Shown here one piece after another: positions 17,713 to 24,102 of a stretch of DNA of 38,014 nt; positions within the stretch are counted from its first letter, which is position 1, and each line of letters opens with the position of its first letter. The stretch comes from an uncultured Verrucomicrobiota bacterium (GTDB lineage Bacteria > Verrucomicrobiota > Verrucomicrobiia > Opitutales > Intestinicryptomonadaceae). Below the pieces are notes generated by a model. The model was not told the DNA's origin. It ran no database searches and worked only from the letters and a program-made list of their open reading frames with translations. The translations under genes and the position numbers were made by a program. The stretch covers positions 1 through 38,014 of the forward strand of contig CASEFZ010000021.1 in NCBI GenBank assembly GCA_949287395.1, in the 5' to 3' direction.

Positions 17713-18465
17713 ATGACTAAATTGGGTGTTAACATAGACCACTGTGCCACCCTAAGGCAGGCGCGGTACAGATTTTCAGACGCCGAAAAGGTTGTTGTGG
17801 AACCCGACATAATGGAAGCCGCAAGGCTTGCCGAAAGCGGCGGGGCCGATTCCATAACGGCGCATTTAAGGGAAGACAGGCGCCACATGCAGGATTCTGA
17901 CATGTTTGCCCTGCGCCGGGGCATATCTGGGAAATTGAATATGGAAATGGCGTGCAATGAAGACGTCATATCCGTGGCCTTGAAAGTTCTTCCCGACTAC
18001 GTATGTCTTGTTCCCGAGAACAGGCAGGAGGTCACAACGGAAGGAGGCTTAGACCTTCGCGCAAACGAGGCAAAAGCTGAAAGCGCGGTGGCGCGCCTTT
18101 CGGCGGCCGGAATAAGATGTTCTATGTTCATAGATCCCGATATTTCGCAAGTTGAGCTTGCCCGAAAGATTGGGGCCAACACTGTGGAACTGCATACCGG
18201 GGCCTACGCAAATGCGTGGAGGAACCCGTCGGAGCGCGCCGTCCAGCTTGGGCGGCTAAAGGCTGCGGCGGAACGCGCGGCGGAATTGGGCCTTACGGTG
18301 AATTCCGGGCACGGGATAAACTACGAAAACGTCTGCCAACTTTTAGAAACTTTTGCCTTTGACGAACTAAACATTGGGCACACCATAGTATCAAAGGCGT
18401 TGAGCGTTGGAATGAAGGCCGCCGTTGAGGAGATGAAAAGACTCATAGCCGGGGTTGGGAAATGA
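17713..18465 (+). CDS. pdxJ: Pyridoxine 5'-phosphate synthase
   Basis: A 250-residue TIM-barrel enzyme that condenses 1-deoxyxylulose 5-phosphate with 3-amino-2-oxopropyl phosphate to pyridoxine phosphate, the last ring-forming step of vitamin B6 synthesis. Conserved blocks are LGVNIDHCATLRQARY, ITAHLREDRRHMQD, LNMEMACNEDV, CLVPENRQEVTTEGGLD, VELHTGAYAN, VNSGHGINYENV and ELNIGHTIVSKAL. GAGGA lies four bases before the ATG. It overlaps acpS as ATGA. The pdxJ-acpS order is widespread in bacteria. Confidence 0.97.
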   Translation: MTKLGVNIDHCATLRQARYRFSDAEKVVVEPDIMEAARLAESGGADSITAHLREDRRHMQDSDMFALRRGISGKLNMEMACNEDVISVALKVLPDYVCLVPENRQEVTTEGGLDLRANEAKAESAVARLSAAGIRCSMFIDPDISQVELARKIGANTVELHTGAYANAWRNPSERAVQLGRLKAAAERAAELGLTVNSGHGINYENVCQLLETFAFDELNIGHTIVSKALSVGMKAAVEEMKRLIAGVGK

Positions 18466-18854
18466 CGGATTTGCCGCACATAGCCGGGGTTGGAATAGAT
18501 TTATGCGACGTTGCGCGCATAGAAAGAATGTTAAAGACCCACGGCGACGCGTTCTTAAAGAGGATATTTACCGACGACGAAATTGCCTATTGCAGCGCGC
18601 GCGCCGATTCCGCCCAATGCTACGCTGCGCGATTTGCGGCCAAAGAGGCGATGTCCAAGGCTTTGGGCACCGGCTTTTCCGGAGGGGTCACGCCGAAGGG
18701 GCTGTCGGTTGGGCACGGAGAAATGGGGGAGCCAACGGCGGTGCTTGATTCCGCCGCAAAAGCCGTAATGCAAAAGCTTGGCGCAAAGAAGATGCTAATA
18801 AGCCTCACACACATAAAGGACAGTGCCGAAGCCATTGCCGTGCTATCGAGATGA
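18462..18854 (+). CDS. acpS: Holo-[acyl-carrier-protein] synthase
   Basis: A 130-residue phosphopantetheinyl transferase that moves 4'-phosphopantetheine from CoA to the ACP serine. Motifs are GVGIDLCDVARIERML (magnesium Asp), ARFAAKEAMSKALGTG (magnesium Glu) and the C-terminal LISLTHIKDSAEAIAVL. Length is typical. ATGA overlaps at both ends (with pdxJ and nnr) indicate translational coupling. Confidence 0.96.
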   Translation: MTDLPHIAGVGIDLCDVARIERMLKTHGDAFLKRIFTDDEIAYCSARADSAQCYAARFAAKEAMSKALGTGFSGGVTPKGLSVGHGEMGEPTAVLDSAAKAVMQKLGAKKMLISLTHIKDSAEAIAVLSR

Positions 18855-20395
18855 AAGAGATTTTTCCAATATTGACATGCGAAGACGCATGGAGGGTGGA
18901 GTCGGAAATTCTAACCGACGAAGCCAAAAATTACGCGGCAATAGAGGCCGTTGGAGCCGGCGTTGCAAGGCGCTTTTTGGCCGAGTGCGCCCCGCAGCTT
19001 CCAGAAGAGCCAAACATTTTGGTATTGGCCGGCAAGGGCCACAACGGAGCGGACGCTTTATCTGCGGCGCGTAGAATATGCGCAAAATTTCCCGGCGCAA
19101 AGCTTGCCGTTGCCCTGCCCGATGTCGCAGAGATGAAAAAGCTTACCCTTAAAGCGCTCGAGGAATTGAGAAATAGTGCCGCATCCATGCGGGAGATTCC
19201 CCTCGGCGACATCAGGAGGCAATGCGCCTCAAACGGAAAAGCTTTCGACCTGCTTATAGAGGGGCTTACTGGAATGAACTTTAGCCCTCCGGCAAAAGAT
19301 TTTTTGAAAGAATGCATAGACGCCGCAAACTCGGTGGATGCGGCAATAAAAATAGCCATGGACATGCCCGCCGGAATTTCCGACTGGCGCCGTCCCGACA
19401 TCGCATTCAAGGCAGACATAACATATTCAAACGGCATAGCGAAGGCCGCGATATTCAGGGATTTCAACAGGGAATATGTGGGGCGGATCAGGCATGTTGA
19501 CATAGGCTTTTTTAATTTTGAATCCGCGCTTGAAGCCGCGCGCGGGGCAAGCGAGTACGTTGCCGGGGCGAAGGTTCTAAAGCCCCTTTTGAAACTGAGG
19601 AAAGCACTAACCGACAAGCGGGACTATGGGCACCTGCTTGTCGTGGCGGGTTCCGAGCGCTACCCCGGAGCGGCGCTGTTAAATGTTTCGGCGGCGCTCA
19701 GAACGGGCGTGGGAATAGTTACGGCGCTTGTTCCAAAGAGTCTTGCGCCAAGTTTTGCGGCGGCGCAGCCGTCGGCGATATGGCTTGGGGGTGAAACCGA
19801 CAAAGATGGAACAATGCGCCCGGAAAACGTGTCGAAGATTGCGGAAATGAAGCCTCCGACGGCCATATTGGCGGGGTCGGGTCTTGGTTCGTCTGCCGGC
19901 GCAAGAAAACTCGTGGCGGAAACGTTGAAGTTACATGCGGACGTTGCGCGCGTTCTCGATGCCGACGCGATATGTCCGGAACTTGCGGGAATTGGAAGGG
20001 CGGCCGATCTTGCACTTACGCCGCATGCGGGTGAATTCTTGAGAATAGCCCCCCAGACAAGCGATTCAGAGCTTAGAGCGGCGTGCAAAAAGTACGGCGC
20101 CTCAATAGCCTTGAAAGGCCCGGTGACGAGCGTATGCGGGGAAAAATCCGGTATAGTGCGGTGTGTGGAAGGCGGGCCTGCGCTTTCAAGGGGCGGCAGC
20201 GGAGACGTGCTTGCGGGGATTTGCGCAGGCCTAATGGCGCGGCAAGACCTTGGGCAGACAACTGAGCAAAAGCTGGCCATGGCCTCTGTTTGGATGTCAA
20301 TGGCGTCGGAACTTCTGTTTGCAAAGTTTTCGGAAAACTGTGCGCCGTCAAGCTGCCTGCCGGACATGATGCCCGATGCTCTGAAGAACATTTAG
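18851..20395 (+). CDS. nnr: Bifunctional NAD(P)H-hydrate epimerase / ADP-dependent dehydratase
   Basis: A 514-residue metabolite-repair enzyme that restores hydrated NADH and NADPH. The N-terminal epimerase half (about 1-225) is divergent: the usual GNNGGDG block reads GKGHNGADALSAAR and DIPSG reads DMPAG. The C-terminal kinase-fold dehydratase (about 235-514) is well kept: DYGHLLVVAGSERYPGAALL, LTPHAGEF, IALKGPVT and the nucleotide-binding RGGSGDVLAGI with the catalytic Asp. Length matches the fused family. It overlaps acpS by ATGA, and dprA follows after 39 bases. The epimerase half may have changed or weakened activity. Confidence 0.93.
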   Translation: MKEIFPILTCEDAWRVESEILTDEAKNYAAIEAVGAGVARRFLAECAPQLPEEPNILVLAGKGHNGADALSAARRICAKFPGAKLAVALPDVAEMKKLTLKALEELRNSAASMREIPLGDIRRQCASNGKAFDLLIEGLTGMNFSPPAKDFLKECIDAANSVDAAIKIAMDMPAGISDWRRPDIAFKADITYSNGIAKAAIFRDFNREYVGRIRHVDIGFFNFESALEAARGASEYVAGAKVLKPLLKLRKALTDKRDYGHLLVVAGSERYPGAALLNVSAALRTGVGIVTALVPKSLAPSFAAAQPSAIWLGGETDKDGTMRPENVSKIAEMKPPTAILAGSGLGSSAGARKLVAETLKLHADVARVLDADAICPELAGIGRAADLALTPHAGEFLRIAPQTSDSELRAACKKYGASIALKGPVTSVCGEKSGIVRCVEGGPALSRGGSGDVLAGICAGLMARQDLGQTTEQKLAMASVWMSMASELLFAKFSENCAPSSCLPDMMPDALKNI

Positions 20396-20434
20396 CGCAA
20401 ACTTTTTTAGAATACTTTTTAACCGGAAATTACA

Positions 20435-21553
20435 TTGGAAAAGACTGCCGCTTACATAAAGCTTTCGATGCTGCCTGAAGTTGGCGCGGCTACCGCAAGA
20501 AGGCTGCTGGATAAATTCGGCTCTCCGGAGGCGGTTTTTGAGGCAGACAAATCTGCGCTGATGTCCGTGGATAAAATAGGCGAAAAAACGGCCGATACCA
20601 TAATGCAGGCAAGGGAAGAAATCGACCCGTCGGTGCCTATGGAAAAGATGCGGAAGATTGGGGCTGAATTTATACATCTTGAAAGCCCCAAATACCCCGA
20701 ACGCCTCAAACAGCTTGATGACAAGCCGACGGGTTTTTTCAAACTGGGCAAGGCGCCCTTAGACCGACCGAGCGTGGCGATAGTGGGTTCGAGAAGGTGC
20801 AGCGCATACGGATTGTCGGCGGCGCGGAGGTTTGCAATGTGCTTGGCGAGGGCGGGAATAACAATCATCAGCGGCCTTGCGCGCGGAATAGACACAGCCG
20901 CCCACGAGGCCGCCCTTGAAGTTAAAGGCACAACCGTCGCAGTATTGGGCTGCGGAATAGACGTGGTGTACCCTCCAGAAAATGCCGGGTTGTATAAAAG
21001 GATAGTGGAGGGCGGAGGGGCCTTGATATCCGAATTTCCGATGTCGTCACATGCAGACAGGCAGAATTTCCCGATAAGGAACAGGATAATTTCGGGATTG
21101 TCGTCGGCGGTTGTGGTAATAGAGTCGGATTTGCGCGGGGGCAGCATGATTACGGCGCGGGTCGCCGGCGAACAGGGCCGCGACGTATTCGCCGTTCCGG
21201 GGAGGATAGACAGCCCTTATAGCCGCGGCTGCCATGCGCTCATACGCGACGGCGTCAGGCTTGCATCATCGCCCGAAGACATAATAGACGACCTCGCATT
21301 TTCAGGCCAGCTTGAGCTTTTCCCTTCAAATGGAGACAATGCGGGCGGAAAAACGGCGGATACGTCGAATTTGTCCGCCGATGAAATAAGGGTTTTGCAA
21401 TCGTTCAGCGACGGCGACGAGCTTTCCATGGACGACATCTTGTACAAGACTTCCCTTCCCGTATTTTCGTGCATGTCGGCACTGACAATTCTGGAAATAA
21501 AAAAATTTCTGAAGAAGACGCCCTCTGGTTTGTGGATAAGAAGGAACGCCTGA
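20435..21553 (+). CDS. dprA: DNA-processing protein DprA
   Basis: A 372-residue protein that binds incoming single-stranded DNA and loads RecA during natural transformation. An N-terminal SAM-like domain (about 1-75, AYIKLSMLPEVGAATARRLL) precedes the Rossmann core with AIVGSRRCSAYGL, ISGLARGIDTAAHEAAL, VAVLGCGIDVVYPPENAGL, ISEFPMSSHADRQNFPIRNRIISGL and VVIESDLRGGSMITA. A winged helix closes the protein (about 310-370, ADEIRVLQSFSDGDELSMDDI). The start is TTG; it keeps the SAM domain complete and GGAAA precedes it. dprA is a general housekeeping gene in many bacteria, so competence is possible but not shown. Confidence 0.95.
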   Translation: MEKTAAYIKLSMLPEVGAATARRLLDKFGSPEAVFEADKSALMSVDKIGEKTADTIMQAREEIDPSVPMEKMRKIGAEFIHLESPKYPERLKQLDDKPTGFFKLGKAPLDRPSVAIVGSRRCSAYGLSAARRFAMCLARAGITIISGLARGIDTAAHEAALEVKGTTVAVLGCGIDVVYPPENAGLYKRIVEGGGALISEFPMSSHADRQNFPIRNRIISGLSSAVVVIESDLRGGSMITARVAGEQGRDVFAVPGRIDSPYSRGCHALIRDGVRLASSPEDIIDDLAFSGQLELFPSNGDNAGGKTADTSNLSADEIRVLQSFSDGDELSMDDILYKTSLPVFSCMSALTILEIKKFLKKTPSGLWIRRNA

Positions 21554-21570
21554 ATTTTCCGCGCAGGCCC

Positions 21571-21654
21571 CAATCTTATTCCGCTTGTGCGCGCAAGTTG
21601 CCTGCAATTTTGCAAGTACGCGCATAAGCAAGGCCTTTTAACTGCTTAAGATTG
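21571..21654. other. Long imperfect hairpin after dprA, possible structured RNA
   Basis: Three nested helices are seen by hand pairing: 21571-21578 with 21647-21654 (8 bp), 21583-21593 with 21619-21629 (11 bp, one G-U) and 21598-21601 with 21612-21615 (4 bp). It begins 18 bases after the dprA stop in a stretch with no gene. There is no T-tract, so it is not an ordinary terminator. It may be a small RNA, an mRNA 3' element or a leader; strand cannot be decided. No match to 4.5S RNA, tmRNA or RNase P RNA landmarks was recognised. Confidence 0.45.
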
Positions 21655-21684
21655 AGAGTTGGAACGGTCGAAACGGGGTCGGAT

Positions 21685-21719
21685 GCGGCGCAAATTTTAA
21701 AGGGCGCGGCGCAAATTTT
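21685..21719. repeat. Direct repeat of 14 bases, 21 bases apart
   Basis: GCGGCGCAAATTTT occurs at 21685-21698 and again at 21706-21719 without mismatch. The 21-base period equals two helical turns, placing both copies on the same DNA face, as for a dimeric regulator site. It lies about 60-95 bases before the SGNH hydrolase start. Its role is not known. Confidence 0.55.
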
Positions 21720-21780
21720 CAGATAAAAAGAGGTTACATTTTGCGTTGGCGCCCATTCTGTCCGCGATGGAGGAGACCTG

Positions 21781-22710
21781 ATGCGAAATAAAAATCAAGC
21801 GCTGCCGCGCGCGCCATGGCGCGCGCGGCAGTTTTATGTTGAAAAGGCCAGCGCGCGCAATAGCATTTGCGGCATGAAAACTTTGCGCATGGCAGCATGC
21901 TTTTTTATATTGGCAATATTCGCGGCGGGCCAATCTTTTGGTGCCGAATTAAAAGACGCAACACCGCGAATTGAAAGCCATTGGAAGGGCAAGAAAGTCG
22001 CCTTCTTGGGAGACTCTATAACTGATAAAAGGCACATAGGAACTAAGAAAAACTACTGGCAGTTCCTTGAGGAATCCATGGGAATATATCCGCTTGTCTA
22101 CGGCATAAACGGGCACACTTTCCAAAATATTCTCGGACAGGCGGAAAAGCTGAAGAAAGACGTTTCCAACGATGTCGACGCAATAATCATCTTCGCCGGC
22201 ACAAACGACTTTAACGCCGCAATACCCCTCGGCGAATGGTACGTTTACGAGGACGTTAAAACTGAGGTTTCAGGCGGGGGCACGGAAGTTAGAAAGAGAA
22301 GGCTGCCCTCCATGGACACAACGACCTTTCGCGGAAGGATAAACGCCGCCATGTCGTTTCTGAAAGAGAATTTTCCCGAAAAGCAGGTAATTCTTTTGAC
22401 GCCCATACACCGCGGATACGCCAAGTTCGGCAAAAACAACGTTCAGCCGGACGAGTCTTTTCCCAACCGCATAGGCGAATATGTCGACGCGTATGTAAAC
22501 GCTGTAAAAGAGGCCGCAAACGTCTGGGCTGTTCCGGTTATAGACCTAAACAGCGCGTCCGGCCTGTATCCCTGCAAGGCCTCGCACGCGCGCTACTTCA
22601 GCAATAAAGATTCCGATATGCTCCACCCAAACGCAAAAGGCCACTTTAGAATGGCCGAGGCAATAGCCAGACAGCTTGTTTGCATTCCGTCGAGTTTTGA
22701 TTTGCAATGA
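21781..22710 (+). CDS. SGNH/GDSL-family hydrolase, exported
   Basis: A 309-residue hydrolase of the SGNH esterase superfamily. Block I is VAFLGDSITDK with nucleophile S79, block III is FAGTNDF and block V is DMLHPNAKGH with the Asp-His pair. Likely substrates are ester groups on carbohydrates (inference from the GH16 neighbour). The start is uncertain. ATG 21781 has a near-perfect ribosome binding site (GGAGGAG, five bases upstream) but gives a 31-residue basic leader encoded across a 30-bp palindrome. ATG 21874 has no such site but begins a textbook Sec signal peptide (MKTLRMAACFFILAIFAAG, cleavage near SFGA). The mature protein is the same. Confidence 0.85.
   Translation: MRNKNQALPRAPWRARQFYVEKASARNSICGMKTLRMAACFFILAIFAAGQSFGAELKDATPRIESHWKGKKVAFLGDSITDKRHIGTKKNYWQFLEESMGIYPLVYGINGHTFQNILGQAEKLKKDVSNDVDAIIIFAGTNDFNAAIPLGEWYVYEDVKTEVSGGGTEVRKRRLPSMDTTTFRGRINAAMSFLKENFPEKQVILLTPIHRGYAKFGKNNVQPDESFPNRIGEYVDAYVNAVKEAANVWAVPVIDLNSASGLYPCKASHARYFSNKDSDMLHPNAKGHFRMAEAIARQLVCIPSSFDLQ
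21802..21835 (+). terminator. 30-bp perfect palindrome followed by TTTT
   Basis: 21802-21831 is an exact palindrome (15-bp arms centred on CCATGG, almost all G-C) followed by TTTT at 21832-21835. In RNA this would form a very stable hairpin with a U tail, like an intrinsic terminator. It sits between two possible start codons of the SGNH gene, so it may end an upstream transcript (dprA or a small RNA) or act as an attenuator. Confidence 0.6.
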
Positions 22711-22767
22711 GGCAGCACTTGAAATTTTTGGAAAACGAATAAAATTTTTTTTTGGGGGAGGCAAAGC

Positions 22768-23652
22768 GTGTTTAAAAAATTTTTTCTGCTTGCGTATGCA
22801 TGCGTCTTGGGCGCGTGCGTGACGGTTTCCGGAGAGCCCAAGCCAAACGCCCCCGCGGAGCTTTTCCCGCACGGGTATGCCTTAAACGAAAGCTTTAGCG
22901 ACGAGTTTGAAAACGGTTTCGACGGCTCCCGGTGGCACGATTTTTACCCGACTTGGAGCGGGCGCGCAGGCATGTTCCACTTCGCGCGCAAAAATGTTTC
23001 AGTTCGAGGCGGCGCGCTTGTCCTCACCGCGCGCGCCGAAAATCCCGAAGATGTTTCGCCAGAACTTATAGCCGAGGGCAAAGAAAAATTCTCCACGGCC
23101 GCATTTAGGAGCAAAAAGCGCATCCTCTACGGGTATTTTGAGGTTAAATTCAAATCGATGAACGCATGCGTATGCAACGCGTTCTGGCTGAACGATCCTC
23201 TTGACCCGCCCGAAAAATACAGGCCCGGCAACTTTACCGAAGAGATAGACATATTCGAGGTTTTCGGCAAGAGCACCTTGCGCCCTAAAGATTCCCAAAC
23301 CCCTCCAAACGACAGAATTTATTTCACCACCACACACCGTGCGGAAACCCCGTATGTAGAATCAAAAGTTTGGCTGGGAAGAAAAATCAGCGGCAAGAAA
23401 ACCCCCGTGAAGGAATCTTTCTCCAAACGCTACCATACGGGCGGGTTCCTTTGGACTCCGGAAAAGCTCGTGTGGCTTTTAGACGGCAAAATTGTAGACG
23501 AGCGCCCAAACGAATATTTCCACCGCCCGATGTACATCAACATAGACTGCGAAGTCATGAAAACCTGGGCGGGAGAACCCGATGTGAAAGATTTGCCTGC
23601 CGAGTTTATTGTTGAATATTTGCGCGTTTGGAAATTAGGCTCCAATAAGTAG
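22768..23652 (+). CDS. GH16-family glycoside hydrolase lipoprotein
   Basis: A 294-residue endo-acting beta-glucanase/galactanase fold. The GH16 catalytic motif reads EEIDIFE: nucleophile E159, helper D161, acid/base E164. WSGRAGMFHFARKNVSVRGG resembles the agarase/porphyranase-type subfamilies, where an aromatic-glycine-Arg block precedes the NVSV strand. GGFLWTPEKLVWLLDGK and EYLRVWK are the later sandwich strands. The N-terminus is a lipoprotein signal ending LGAC with lipidated C17, so the enzyme is probably anchored to the cell envelope. The GTG start is preceded by GGGGGAGG at six bases. It follows the SGNH hydrolase by 57 bases on the same strand. The substrate is not decided by sequence alone. 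Confidence 0.9.
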   Translation: MFKKFFLLAYACVLGACVTVSGEPKPNAPAELFPHGYALNESFSDEFENGFDGSRWHDFYPTWSGRAGMFHFARKNVSVRGGALVLTARAENPEDVSPELIAEGKEKFSTAAFRSKKRILYGYFEVKFKSMNACVCNAFWLNDPLDPPEKYRPGNFTEEIDIFEVFGKSTLRPKDSQTPPNDRIYFTTTHRAETPYVESKVWLGRKISGKKTPVKESFSKRYHTGGFLWTPEKLVWLLDGKIVDERPNEYFHRPMYINIDCEVMKTWAGEPDVKDLPAEFIVEYLRVWKLGSNK

Positions 23653-24053
23653 TAAAGCCCGCAATACACGGCTGCGCAAAAAACTAAAAGCCGCCAAAAC
23701 CGCCCCTGCGCGGCTGTGTTGCGCGCGCAGCGCAAAATTTTGCAACCTTTTTGAATGCGCGCCGCGTAAAAGCCGGAAACATATTTTTCATATTTTCCCA
23801 CAAAAAAGAGCGTCCTTCCCCGCCGAAAGCCCAATAATAAAAAATACTTATTTTTAACTATTTTTTGTAAATTTTCATATACGCCCCCATTCCCGCCTCC
23901 ATGGGCGCAAAGATAAAAATTTTACCCGCCCTCCAACTTGTATCTTGGAAAGCGCAAAAAAACACATTAAAATTTCAGCCAAACTTCCCAAAATTTTGCA
24001 ACCGCCCGCCTGGAATTTTCCAAAAAAAAAAGCGAATAGGGCTCCAAGCGCAT
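23653..24053. other. 400-base gene-free region between convergent GH16 and ppdK genes
   Basis: A and T runs alternate with short GC blocks. No open frame with a plausible family, no tRNA-like element and no strong repeat was seen. AAAATTTTGCAACC occurs twice (starting about 23735 and 23990), which may be chance in an AT-rich stretch. Confidence 0.5.
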
Positions 24054-24080
24054 AAAAAAAGAGCGCGGTAAAAACCGCGC
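24054..24080 (-). terminator. Rho-independent terminator of ppdK
   Basis: 24063-24069 pairs with 24074-24080 (7 bp, loop AAAA). On the minus strand the stem is followed closely by seven T (complement of 24054-24060). It lies 22 bases after the ppdK stop. Confidence 0.85.
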
Positions 24081-24102
24081 CCTAAAAATACATTCTTACA
24101 AT

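Noticed and set aside
5472..23736. GCGCGCAGCGCAAA found at 5472-5485 and 23723-23736
   Set aside because: Only 14 bases, in low-complexity GCGC context; too short to call a dispersed repeat from two copies.
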